From the NCBI GenBank assembly GCA_029876055.1, contig CM056877.1:1-64000 (forward strand): a DNA stretch of 64,000 nt, given 5' to 3'. Every line of letters begins with the position of its first letter. Position 1 is the first letter of the stretch. The notes beneath the pieces were generated by a model. That model was not told the origin of the DNA and did no database searches. It was given only the letters and a program-made list of their open reading frames with translations. Positions 30,031 to 40,800 of the stretch are shown here, in pieces. This DNA is from Madurella fahalii. Lineage: Eukaryota; Ascomycota; Sordariomycetes; Sordariales. The position numbers were made by a program, and so were the translations under genes.

Positions 30031-32246
30031 ATGAATTCCACTGACTCGGCTCCCGCTCCTGAACGCATATCTTTCATGGCTCAAGAATCGATCGGCAACT
30101 TCCCAGTCGGTCCAGAGACCGCGCCTAATAATACGGTACCAGAGATAGGCGATGTCACGTACATCAATCAAAGATCCCCGACCTCGAAATGCCTCTCCAT
30201 TCTAGCAAGTGACCACAGATTCCACAACCGCGGCATGGTATACTGTTATGAGATATCGACATGTACACGGGACAACAAGCAATATGTTGAACTGCTGCAC
30301 CATATGCCATCCGCAGATCAACTTCGGCAATTCTGGGACGCGGAACACGCTGCCTGCCATTCACGTTTAGTAGTAGTGGAGGATGTCTCTCACCCGTTGA
30401 TTGAATCGCTAGGCAATACCCTCAAACTAGATCCCCTCGTCTTCATCCAGCATCTCAAGGGATCCGGCGTCAATGATGACTCTCTCGATCCCCTTGTGGG
30501 AAGCCAGTGCGTCGATACCTTTCTAGGCACACATATCGTCTCTGCACAGTGGTATCGACCCGTAAGCAGGCTGCTCGGGGACGAGAGGAAAAGGAGGGAG
30601 TTTCATTGCTCCAAGACCCGTGGCCGACCAGGGACTCGGACAGTGAGACACCCGGATTACGTGTACGACGCCTGGAAAGGCTCCCCAGGAGGGAGAGCCA
30701 CACGGATATAGAAACGAATATCTTCCGTGGCGCGTGGAAAATAGGGAACCCTTCTATCCCGGCTACAGACGATCACATCAGCACTGTTCCAGCGGCATGG
30801 GAGGAGAGAGTCACGATCTACCGAGAGTCTAGGGGAGGGGTTGAGTTTAGTGAGTTAGGAAACATAACTCGAGTTTTTTCTCTTTACTTACCCTGCTGTC
30901 TATGAACAGTGGTTATTTTGACAGACCCGCTCCCGAAGCTCTCTAGCGGTGTTAGCCCGGCGACTCGAAACATCAGTTCTAGCGTGAGAAGTGGAACGGG
31001 ATTCGGTCCCCAGATTTTCAGCCACACCCCCGCCCAGAAATCATCGAAAACAGCCCCAGTTGTTGCCCCAATTCTGCCTTACAGACTTATCGCCTCAAGG
31101 TGGACATATCAGCGCGACAGACGGACTCCGCAGCCGGTCTCACAGGACTACCAGGACGAGCCTAGGACAGCGCATATGGATATGATGAGCTGGATGACAA
31201 ACCAATGCTTGCGCGATTCCGACGCCCTTTCTGGGAGTCCGTGTCTTTTGACCATGGCCAACCCTGCGGAAGCGTTATTTCGGATCATCTTCCTCGACAC
31301 AATGACGCTATCAGATGTCTTTGACAACACCCTCCAAGAAATTAGACTGGCGTCTTTGGAGGACTCCAAGCTTCAGGCTTCTATTGGTGAATGGCGACGA
31401 ATGCTCGCACAGGCCCAATTGCGTCTTCCGGCCCTGCGCACCTCAATCACCGACTTTATTCGTGATGTATCTGGCCGGTTCCCCATGTCCGAGTCGGACA
31501 CTAACTTATCGCATGACTTCTGGCTGCTTGCTCCACGGGCTCGCCAGCGGATATCCGCGGTCATCAAGCGAACCGAAGAGATCGATGTGGCGCTCCGGGC
31601 TGAGCTCTCCGTCTTGGAGTCTCGGAAGCAACTACTGGAATCGTCAAGCATCACGAGGCTTACCGAGCTGGCGTTTGTTTTTGTCCCGCTATCCTTCGTC
31701 GCTAGCACCTTCAGCATGCAGGTCCGAGAACTGCAACCGCCGCCCCCTTTGGCAACCTTCATCCTAGCAGCGTCCTTGGCGGTTTTTCTTGCTTACGTCG
31801 TTCGACTCTTCCTCAGCAGCCGAAGTTTTGGCCAAATCAGCCGCAAGATAGAACAAGCCACAAGACGATATAACCAGGTGCCAGAAGGTCAGTCGGTGCC
31901 CACGGGAGCCTACATAAACTTTGGCGTCTGGAGCGTGTTGTTCCACTTTACTTCGGTTTATGGAGTCGTTCTCGCGTGCCTCGGTGCCATGGTGTGGCTT
32001 TGGGCTAGCCGAGGACATGCAGATCGCGGTTTTGAAGCCGTGCTTACGTTTGTCGTCGTTCTAACCCTGCCCCTACCGGCCGTTGTCCCGATCACCGATG
32101 ACACAGTGCCGCAGTGGCTGAGGGAGGGCTTGGATAAACAACAACGACAACGGCAACAACAACGGCAACAACAACGGAGGTGTCAGCTTCCGGACTCCCC
32201 GTCGCGGGATAGTGTTACCCATGCGGAACAGCGAGTTGTCGTTTGA
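30031..32246 (+). CDS. CorA-like divalent cation transporter family membrane protein, possibly frameshifted
   Basis: ATG 30031 opens a roughly 180-residue soluble N-terminus ('SRLVVVEDVSHPLIESLG', 'LDPLVFIQHL', 'THIVSAQWYRP'), as in fungal CorA-like proteins. An intron 30850-30909 (GTGAGT..AACAG) joins 'RGGVEF' to 'VILTDPLP'. The second half has an all-alpha stalk ('SSITRLTELAFVFVPLSFVA' preceded by a coiled coil) and about four hydrophobic segments ending near residue 640. The CorA GMN signature reads Ser-Met-Gln, so Mg2+ transport is uncertain. The Gln/Arg-rich C-tail (QRQQQRQQQRR) is low complexity. Around 30560-30600 the coding frame shifts by one base ('VSRLLGDE' to 'KEGVSLLQDPWP'), and no intron of suitable length fits, so a frameshift is likely. 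Confidence 0.7.
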
Positions 32247-33826
32247 AGACCTCCCGGTTATGTCAGTGTCGTTCTGTTATCACGGTAAAAGAGAGGCCAG
32301 GACAATCCGACAAGGTTAGCATTGGTTATAATTGTGAGCATCAAACGGCTATTAAGCTTGATCAAGTTGAGAAATTTTAGATAGCTTGTTTCGTACCCTT
32401 ATGTACAACGCGTATCTCTTGTTATTTATTTCCGTAACGTAGGTACCTCAGTCACGCGTTCCTGGCGCTGATATGACATGCCGGCACATTAAGAGAATTG
32501 GTATTCTGATAACTTCTATATCATGAGCAGATGTTTCCGCCCTTCAAAAAGGACTCCCTACCTCTCAAGTTGTTACAGAGGGGCGAGCTGGCAAGTGGAC
32601 GCATTTAATCTGTGATCTAGAATAAGAACGGAACGGTCGGTGAACCGGTTTTTCCGGGGTAATTTGAATGCCCTGGATACCTGGCTTCAGCCAACCACCG
32701 TATTAAGATAACTATGTATGACCCGATGTGAGGCCAGTGGGTTATCATTGGATCTAACTAAAGGACGAGCCCTACGTCAAGGGAATATAGAGAATCAAAG
32801 AACGTTGAGGATTCTTCTGTGTTATGCTATTAAGCTCTACGCTCTAGTTTGATAACTAGCCGGTCTCTAGGTGCGTAGGAAGAAGGGTGGTGGTGGTAAT
32901 GGATGAGGAGTCCACCGCGACTTAGAAAAGTAGCCCGGGTCCGGATCAGTCTGTGGCCGTCCGTGGTGCGTGCATAATGGATGTGCCCAAAACTGCTGTC
33001 AGTCGGTCCACACGCATTGATGGCAAGTCAATCAGACGAGTCTTAGCTATTTCGCAAACACCATAGCCATTGGAACAACACCAAGATTGGGTATAGGTTT
33101 TAAATCAGCAACATTCCCTTGATAAAATTGACTATAGATAGCAATATATTAAACGTTGCTTACTAATATTTGTGATACAGAAGTATCGAGCGCTCAAATA
33201 AACTTTTCTCGAGTAGGCAGTAATATCTCTGTACTGAGTTAGAGAGAAAACTACCCCCAAGAACCAGGCTCCATCTAATCAAAGGGGTATACTTACTGGG
33301 ATAGTACTCCAGGAGCTGGGAATTTGTTAAGGGATCCATTTGTATTTATACCATAAGACCGTTCTATCCATTGCTCCTTAGAGAGGACATCTAATTCAGC
33401 CATTGTTTCTACACTTGTTGCAAGCTCAATTGAAGAGCTTTCTTTAAACGCAAAGCAGTCTCCTTCTGATTTAGAGATCTCTATCTATCTATATTTTTTA
33501 ATCCTAGCTGAGCTATAGAGACCCCAGTTACTGAGGTGCCGTCTGGCTTGTCTTGTCCATCTCGTCTGTCTAGTATTTGGCTGTCTTTTGCCCTCCCGCT
33601 TGTTTAGATAGGTATGTGAGTGTAGATGTGTATTTCTGCACTATTCCAATACTTGAGGAATTCACTGATTAATGGAAAAAATGACGACGGCTATAGAATT
33701 AAATGTTGTAAAATACCGTGACTATCTAACAAATACTCCCGTTGTCAGCTAAACAAGGTCTAGCCCGCCTATAGGCTACGCTACGGGCCGTCCCGCACTA
33801 CTCAAATTGGCAGGAGTTGCGCTTGA
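32247..33826. other. Intergenic region containing a dispersed repeat
   Basis: No gene until the GTPase 3' end at 33827. The piece 33225-33660 is a diverged copy of 57515-57880 (listed separately). The remainder is AT-rich DNA with no motif seen. Confidence 0.5.
33225..33660 (-). repeat. Dispersed repeat, copy 1 (partner near 57.5-57.9 kb)
   Basis: Shared words in order with the second copy: TTCAGC...TTTCTAYACYTGTT, AGCTCAATTGA/GGTTCAATTGA, GAGCTT, CTCCTTCTGAT, ATTTGGCTG, TTGCCCTCCC and GATAGGTATGTG. On the minus strand both copies keep a readable stretch ('SEGDxF..K.SSSIE..T..E..AEL.VLSK'), so the repeat was probably coding, for example a decayed retroelement or duplicated gene piece. Confidence 0.6.
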
Positions 33827-35003
33827 TTACTTAAAAAACATGGACCAGAGCCTCTTCATCCGGACCTTTGGGGTGAGATGACGAGTTAGCAGCTTGTATC
33901 CAGTGTCTAGTTATGGTTAATAAAATGGATACTGCTTCTTCAATACATGACTAGACCTCTAAGTACGATGCCACCCCACGCGCTATTTTTATGGATCCGA
34001 GCGATGCCACGTACTCAAGTCCCTGGCGGGAACCCCTTGAGATTGAGGAGCGTGCCAGAGGAAACTGCTGTAGGAGACTGGCACTCACCACTAATTTGTT
34101 CAACCTCCGCAACTCATTCATACAATTCTCAATATTCTGCACGATCTCCAGTTTATTTTCCTCCCACTCGCTTATCTCCTTTTCCTTGGGGTCGCTAACC
34201 TGCGGTTGGGGTTTGTTGGAGTCTAGTTCCTTGAGATGGTTGTTGAGCGTCTGAAGCCTGTTTTTAAGACTTCGCTTCACTTCCCTTCCAACCGTTGTCT
34301 TGGAGACTCTTCCCTTGACGTTGATCAGCTCTTTCTGCAACTGAAGCTCAACTCCCCCATTCTCAGCCTCTGACTTTTGGATGATCAGCCTGACGATGTC
34401 GTGTGCTGACTCCTTGTTGTTGTAGTGACGGAGGATGGTGGCGCCCTTGGAATGCATCTCGCTCCATACTTCTCCCTTTTCCAGCCGGCCTTGCATACGG
34501 TAGGTGAACTTATCGTCGTCGTTCTTGAGATCGTCCCACATGGTCGTGGCGATTATGACCCTCTTGTAGGCATCCTCGCCCAGGATCGTCTGGAGAAGAC
34601 GAGTTCGCTTCCGCTCAGTGCCGCCGATTCGATTGGCCGTAATAGGGTGGAGAAGGATGAGGCCGTCAAGCAAGAGGTGCCGTCTTCCGGAATTGTGAAT
34701 GGAAAGCCATTTCGCGATTATTTCCAAGATCTCGACGTCGGACCTCTCGTCATCGTCGAATCCCGGGGTGTCGACCAGGACAATAGGGTGACCGTCAACC
34801 TCGAACCTGACGACCTGGGGCTCTTGAGTGCCTGTTATCCTTGTTAGTCTGTCAATAATAATAGGTCCAAGGATAGTCCCACAGGATTTCAGCGTGTTTC
34901 CAATCTTCAAACCTGTTTGGCCAGACGCAATCGAGGCAAAAGTTGTTTTCCCAGCTCCGGTCACGCCTATCAGCCCAATCAAGACGCCTTGCCCTTGCCC
35001 CAT
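33827..35003 (-). CDS. AIG1/GIMAP-like GTPase, pair 2 minus-strand member
   Basis: Exons 35003-34883, 34831-34089 and 33865-33827 give 300 residues. Intron 1 (GTGGGA..AACAG) has no stop and a length that could be read through; splicing is preferred because it recreates the 'C-T-Q-x-P-Q' junction of the pair 1 paralog. Intron 2 (GTGAGT..AAAG) contains a TGCTAAC branch point. Motifs: P-loop 'LIGVTGAGKTT', G3 'IVLVDTPGFDDD', 'VIIATTMWDDLK' and 'LLDGLILLHPITANRIGG'. The last mini-exon encodes 'VRMKRLWSMFFK', matching the basic/hydrophobic tail of the pair 1 paralog. It diverges from the gene at 35607. The longer frame reaching 35243 would add a poorly supported N-terminus. Confidence 0.8.
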
Positions 35004-35606
35004 CTTTCTTAACCAATGACACAATGCAAGGAGAGGAGTTTGATAGAACCAGTAGTCCAACAAAACCGACTCGCCGGCTTTTCGTTGTTGATATGAATCG
35101 ATGCACTGAGAGCCCCGAGTTAGGTTTGTAGTCGTACTGGGTTTTGTCCTTTTTCCAAAATTCGAATTGCCCTGGGCCCGTCTACATGCCCCTCCGGCGG
35201 TGCGGATGGTGTTGGGCACCGACCGCGGTTTTCTGGGCTCCAACTGGGCGCGTTTGGGCCATCCCCTCCAACGTCAAGCCGACACGTCGGAAACCCCAGG
35301 GTGTGTTGGCTACCACCTGCCGTCCCCACCGCCCCGTAGCGCCTGTGAGCTCCCATCGCGACCCAGTGAGGCTGCCGACTCCCAACCAGCGTCGCAGTCT
35401 AAAGTGACTCCCATCCTATAAGCGAAACCGTGTTCTCCCGTCTTTATCCATGCGACGAGTGCTCAATGGCTCGTTGTAATTACCAACAAAAGCCTCGCCT
35501 TCCCTCTCGCGTAGCGACAGTTTTTCTCCATTCCACTTAGGACGGGAGGTGACGGGTCTGCACAACATCGACCCTTGTCTCCTGAAATTCGACAACGCCC
35601 ACGAAT
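35004..35606. promoter_or_regulatory. Divergent intergenic region of GTPase pair 2
   Basis: About 600 bp separate the two start codons, close to the 570 bp in pair 1. No G tract like the one in pair 1 is seen. Open frames on both strands here (35120-35421) have no motifs and are taken as chance GC-rich frames. Confidence 0.45.
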
Positions 35607-36374
35607 ATGGCGTCTCCAGAGGTGACACTTCTCCTCATCGGACCCACCGGGTCAGGGAAGTCTTCTTTCGTTAAGAAAGTAGCCAACCTCGGTAGCCGTG
35701 ATATCAAAATTGGGAATGGGCCTAACCCCTGTACGTCCAACTATTAACCGCTCCGACGTTACCCCTGCAGCTTTTCCGTGGCAGTACTGACCGGAGTTTA
35801 AGGTACCTTGCGCTGCAAGGTCTACAAGTTCCCGTACAACGGGACGACATTTGCAATCATAGACACTCCCGGCCTGGATGACACGGCAGCCCCGAACCTC
35901 GGGATTCTACAGGAGATCGCAAACCAGCTTAAAGTGCAAGATACCAAGGTCACTGGGGCCATATACTTCCACAAAATCACCGACAAGCGTTTTACGGGGA
36001 CAAGCAGGTTCAATTTCGACATCTTCAAAGCAATATGCGGGGAGGCATTTTACCCTCGCATGGTCTGCGTCACCACCATGTGGAATAACATCCGATCCGA
36101 AAAGATGGCACAATACGTGATCTTGAGCGAAGAGCTGAGGGAAGATACCATGAATATTGCGGGGAACAGCGTAACCGTCTTTAACCTCAACGGAAGCGAC
36201 TCAGACGTGTATTTTGAAGTACTCCGCCACTTCGCGCGCTTTGCTCGCGGCAACCACCGCCAGCTCCAACTAGAAAAGGAGATGCGCGAGCGCAGGCTGA
36301 AAAACGTCAAGAAAACCATGGCGGGTAGAGAAATAATGAAGAGGGTGAACACGGGTTTCTGTGTAATCCTATGA
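35607..36374 (+). CDS. AIG1/GIMAP-like GTPase with CaaX box, pair 2 plus-strand member
   Basis: Exon 1 is 35607-35730 and exon 2 is 35803-36374, with intron GTACGT..TTTAAG, giving 231 residues. The P-loop 'LLIGPTGSGKSS' begins near residue 9; G3 is 'FAIIDTPGLDDT'; 'VCVTTMWNNI' lies at the G4 position; the 'TGAIYFHKITDKRFTG' block matches the pair 1 paralog. The C-terminus is Cys-Val-Ile-Leu, a textbook CaaX box whose final Leu favours geranylgeranylation, implying membrane anchoring. A basic/amphipathic helix ('MRERRLKNVKKTMAGREIM') precedes it. Strand, intron position and divergence from a partner mirror pair 1. Confidence 0.85.
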
Positions 36375-37674
36375 AGGTCTTAAAAATGAGAGGAAATTGA
36401 ACGACAAAGGATATGGCTGACATTTTCACGTCAAGTTGCTTTCCTTTACGCAAATTTGGCCGTGAATGGGATAGATCTACCGGCGCTTGAGAGCGGTAAT
36501 GACTTCGTCGTGACGCTAGGTAGGTGGAATTTCTAGCGGTTAGATAAGTTGTGGGGCCGGTAGTAAAGTTAGATTAATAACGAGGCAAGAGGAGGTGATG
36601 GCGCGCTCGGCCGTCTCAACGGACATGTTGAGAATAGCAACGATTCAAACTTGGCCCGTCCTGTTGGGAGAGGAGGTAGGGGAAATGTGTTCTGCTAGCC
36701 CAAGCTTTCTCGGCCATGAAGAAAATGGTCGTGGAGGCCGATACGGATTGCCAGACATCATTCTATAAGAGGCGATAAAGATGTACCTGAGGCGTAGAGC
36801 GTACCGTGATACGATACAGCGATATTTTGACTCAAGCATTTGGGATTCTTGCTGCGTTTTTAAACGCATCTAGGTTTGAGTGCCAAAAAGTCACCCGAGA
36901 TGGCTTAAGCGTACTGTAGCTGCTAGAACTCATGAATCTTGTGCTGTAACACGTTGAATCGACTACAGTTTCCAAGACCTGGTCCTGCCCCGTACCTCGT
37001 CAACATTAGGAGAGTCCAATCCGCCCCTATAAGTTATCTTGTTTCGCTGGTGATAAATTATGTTCAAAGCAGGTTGCTTTTCAAGAAAACGCTAGTCACA
37101 TCCTGAATATTCCGTCGCGCTGATACTGTCAGCAGTGAGCTGCATAATGAACTAGTTGACTTACTTGCAGGGAGTTAGCTAGAGAGCCTCTAGCATAACC
37201 CAGTTATATGCCCTTCATATTGCTTCACTGCCATTTCTATTCCACTAATGTCAATATTAGATAACTCTAGAGCCGTAACAGGACATGACTACAGACGAGT
37301 CAGCGGCCCAAGAGGTTAAATGACCACCCTGTAGTCAAACGTTTTCATAGCGTATGGTAACGTAGGGTATTGTGTTTTAAAGAACTTTTCGTTGGTAGTA
37401 TTGAGTCAGGGAAAGTAGTTCCGGGGGATCTAGCCCTCGTCAACGTAATTCTCGCAGCCCTTGCCGACCGAGTCGCTTTTCCAAACGGTGGGGCTAACTT
37501 CATATAGACTACCGTCCCGGTTATTCTTTGAACCACTAAAAGACTTTCTTCAAGTCCATCGTGTGTCGTTCAACCTACAACTCCTTGTATCGATATCGAC
37601 GGAACCCACGAGCCAATTCGCCCTGATACCCATCAATCGGTGGCGGAAAGGGCTCGCCTACGGACTTCTCTGCA
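36375..37674. other. Intergenic region, no gene seen
   Basis: No supported gene. Small frames near 36645-36869 and 37345-37536 have no motifs. Confidence 0.5.
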
Positions 37675-37880
37675 ATTTTTCCTTCCAAGACTCTGCATCA
37701 AACAGGATCATCCGGCCGTAAAACTTATTTAGCTTTCCCCGTACTCTAGTCTCGCCAACAAGATCCGGGATAGCCAAAAGGACGGCCTGTCCAAACTCGT
37801 GCTCCGGATGCTATATGATGAGCAAGCCTTCTAGGTAGGATTGTAGATACAAAGGATTTATCTGGTGATGAGTTCACCCT
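37675..37880 (-). pseudogene. Unrecognised decayed coding fragment
   Basis: On the minus strand a well-biased frame reads 'INPLYLQSYLEGLLII', then a TAG, then 'HPEHEFGQAVLLAIPDLVGE' and 'GKLNKFYGRMILFDAESWKE', ending at another TAG. The TAG after 'LLII' could be a former CAG. Codon choice looks coding, but the family is not recognised and no continuation in frame was found. Confidence 0.35.
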
Positions 37881-38366
37881 GGAGTTCGCAGACGGATAGA
37901 GTGTTCTAGAGCGCAGGTGCTACGTACATCCAACCCAACAGGTTAGGGGAAAGGTCCCCGAGTCCAAAACTCTCGGCAACTCCACGTCGTCGCAATATTT
38001 GATTACAAGATGTTTAGTCATCTGGTAGTCGTAATACCTAGCTTCACCCCAATTGTTCGGTCAGGGTTGCAGAGCCAAGGCTTACGTGGCTCTCTTGAGG
38101 CTTAGATGGCAGCAGCCAATGAATTAGTTTGCCCAGCCCGAGTCCAAACGAAGTGCACATAGAGAAGGCCCGGGGTCTTCCGAATCAATTAGAGCGTTTA
38201 TTGCGTTATATAATCCTTTACATTCCTGGAACTGAGCTTCTGCGTTGTATTTAGCATAACTCTTAACTTCCACCACGTTTATATATTAAACGATCAACAG
38301 CACTGTCGGCAAAGCCGCCTAAACTACTCCGCCTATCTGGGAATATCCTTGCTAGGAACCCTCACT
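37881..38366. other. Upstream region of the methyltransferase
   Basis: No gene seen. AT-rich TATATATTAAA near 38279 lies about 90 bases before the ATG and could act in the promoter. Confidence 0.4.
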
Positions 38367-39014
38367 ATGAGCTCAGAGACTGATGCCCGCTTCTGGGATC
38401 GGGGGGCCGAAAAATATTCGAAGTCTCCGGTTTCTGATCAGGCTGGATATGAGCGCACGTTAGATAAGACGCGGAGCTTGCTAGCGTTGGACAACCATGT
38501 GTTAGAGCTGGGTTGCGGAACTGGGAGCACAGCGGTTCATCTAGCCCCTAGCGTCCAGAGCTACCTCGGAACCGACATCTCATCTAAGATGATTGAGATC
38601 GCAAACGCAAAAACCACCGGCGGCGCTACGATTCCCGGCCTAATTTTCCGTATGGCAACAGCCGAATCAATTGCGTCTGAGCCATCGCGCTTTGCCGCTG
38701 TTCTCGCGTTCAACTACCTCCATCTTGTCCGAGACCTGCCTGGAACCTTACGCAGCATATACACGCTCCTCATGCCGGGTGGTTTGTTCATCTCCAAGAC
38801 GCCCTGTTTGGGGGATATGAATGTGCTTGTAAGCTTTGTTGTATTGCCTGCGATGCGTGCCGTCGGCTTAGCGCCTTACGCCGGCGTCTTTACTGCAAAA
38901 GAGCTACAGCAACAGATCTCCGCGGCGGGCTTTGAGATTGTCACAACCGAATATCACGCATCGGGGAAGAGCGACACTCGTCCCTACATCGTTGCAAAGA
39001 AAAAAGCAATTTGA
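38367..39014 (+). CDS. Bacterial-type class I SAM-dependent methyltransferase
   Basis: An uninterrupted 215-residue frame starting at ATG 38367 ('MSSETDARFWDRGAEKYS'). Rossmann-type SAM-binding motifs are clear: motif I 'VLELGCGTGSTAVHLAP', the acidic residue of motif II in 'YLGTDISSKMIEIA', and post-motif blocks 'FAAVLAFNYLHLVRDLPGTL', 'LMPGGLFISKTPCLGDMN' and 'LQQQISAAGFEIV'. The block order and wording resemble small proteobacterial methyltransferases of the UbiE/Methyltransf_25 kind rather than fungal natural-product enzymes. The substrate is unknown. Lack of introns and the bacterial-like sequence suggest horizontal acquisition. It ends in 'VAKKKAI'. Confidence 0.85.
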   Translation: MSSETDARFWDRGAEKYSKSPVSDQAGYERTLDKTRSLLALDNHVLELGCGTGSTAVHLAPSVQSYLGTDISSKMIEIANAKTTGGATIPGLIFRMATAESIASEPSRFAAVLAFNYLHLVRDLPGTLRSIYTLLMPGGLFISKTPCLGDMNVLVSFVVLPAMRAVGLAPYAGVFTAKELQQQISAAGFEIVTTEYHASGKSDTRPYIVAKKKAI

Positions 39015-39336
39015 ATCGGGAGCTGGGTTCTTACGGGATGATGAATGGTTACTGTATATTTGACTAGTTTATCTCTTTCTTCTGCATTTGGCCGTTAGGA
39101 TTTGAGACCGTGTTCCTAGGTACGCTTTAGCTTACATTGCTTGATTCATGCATTATGTGTACAATAATGGAGATAGATAATAAAACAATCCCAAGTCTAA
39201 GGCATTGTGTCCTTTCCAACTGCGTTCTAGAGGGTTTTGTCTGATCAGCTCATCATTCCTTATTCAAATGTACTCCAAAGATACTCCATGTTAGGAATTG
39301 GACGGCCCGGAAATCGGCGTTGTATGCTGAGCTCGG
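39015..39336. other. Intergenic gap
   Basis: The 3' flank of the methyltransferase; nothing seen. Confidence 0.5.
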
Positions 39337-40800
39337 TTATCTCATACTAGGAGAAGAATAAACAGTGTATTTGACGCTAAAGCTGAGATTGCGGTCTCCT
39401 GGGTAGGCCGTGAGGTGCTCATTGGCCTTCAATGCTCGGACAAGTCGATTAACGCTGACGGTGGCGCTTTGGCCATGGTAATGGAACGACTGGTTCCTTA
39501 GATGTGTCGTCCGTATCATGAAGCGTACCTGGAGCTCTGTTGTTGGTCTTCCGGTTGCCAGTCCAAGAACGTAAAATAAAGCAAATACAGAGGGAGAGAG
39601 AAGAGCGAAAGTGGAGAGGCTACGCGAACCCAACCCCAAGGAAACATTTTCGCGCGAACACAGACCTTCACCCAAAGTTACCGGGAGTTGATGCTTCGGC
39701 CTCCGGACACTCTGGATCGATTGTGAGTTAAGTTATCCCGCTCACTCTCGAGGGGCTATTATGGAACCGCCGGCATCCCGCCGTAGCCGGACACGGTCCA
39801 AGTCAATGTAACCAATAGAGCCCTCCGGATCATGATGGACCAAGACAATAATTATATCGTAGAGCTTTGAGAGTGACAGCTTGACCAGTTGACACCACGG
39901 ATAGCCTCTATTGCACCGTGCCCAGTAGAGTTTATGGAAATGGCCCTTATTTAGACGGGTCAGGAGCGAAACGGCGAAGAGAATCAAGCCCATTGGGTCC
40001 AGCGAATCAACGCTCTAGGCCTGAAGCATCCCTTTCAGAGCCGGTTTGGCCCGGTAGCTCCTGAGCAACCAGTTACGCTGGGTTATCGCGTTGCCCAATC
40101 CGAGCTTTTGTATGTGTCCCTTCAAAGCCAGCAGCGCCACCACCACGTTGAACATGCCGTCAACGGTGTTCTTATAACTCTCAGGCACTTGGCGGGAGTT
40201 ATTACTCAAGGACGACCATGGAGAGCCAGACTGTGTCATAGACAGACGTTGACAGTGGGCCAAAGCTTTTGCTGCACTGTGATACCGGGTGGGCAAAAAG
40301 CGCCCGCGGCTGTGCCTGACCGTGTAGTGTCATGAAGACGCCTAGTGCTTCCGGCGAGTTTTCTGAGCAGGCTCGTGGCAAGTAGTGGAGGAGGAGGGCG
40401 CCAAGCGCTACACCAGATACAGGTTTTTTTTTTTTTTTTTTTTCGGAAACAGAGTATACACTTTGTAACGCGGGGTTGGTCGCTATTATTGGGGTAGCGC
40501 GAAACCAACTGATGATGTAGGACGAGTCAAACTCGCCTGTGAAGACCGGAACGATGGTCGTAATGAATCAAGTCCTGTGACGTGACTTTCATTAGTAGTC
40601 GGTTACTTGAAGACAGGAACGTTTTGATGCGCCATCACCAAACCAACGAGGACCGGGCAGTGACAGGTTGCAAGGAAATTCGTCCCTTGGACTTCATTCG
40701 CCGGGTCGACTTTATTACCCTGGTTCTGATCTAACATGGCGTTCAAGATCGGCTGGGCAACGCGATTTCTTGAATCCATTCCGGTGAGATCCAAATTCAT
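39337..40800 (-). CDS. Possible unrecognised minus-strand gene in several pieces
   Basis: Minus-strand frames 40800-40603, 40296-40015, 39993-39742 and 39675-39337 follow each other with coding-like content: 'LKGHIQKLGLGNAITQRNWL', 'LLTRLNKGHFHKLYWARCNR', 'IIVLVHHDPEGSIGYIDLDR' and 'ALFYVLGLATGRPTTELQVR'. Two pieces share a 'K-G-H-x-x-K-L' motif, hinting at an internal repeat. Introns or frameshifts joining them were not resolved. A T21 run at about 40423-40443 (A21 on the coding strand) interrupts the upstream part. It may be a decayed gene. Confidence 0.3.

Noticed and set aside
35004..35243. Upstream N-terminal extension of the GTPase at 33827-35003
   Set aside because: The frame is open but has no family similarity. 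The other three GTPases start 8-15 residues before the P-loop, so 35003 is preferred.
35120..35421. Overlapping frames on both strands between GTPase pair 2 start codons
   Set aside because: Proline/arginine-rich with no motif, and equivalent frames exist on several strands, typical of GC-rich noncoding DNA.
26000..38366. Starship-type giant mobile element carrying the GTPase and transferred genes
   Set aside because: No tyrosine-recombinase captain (DUF3435-type) gene and no matching ends were seen in the window.
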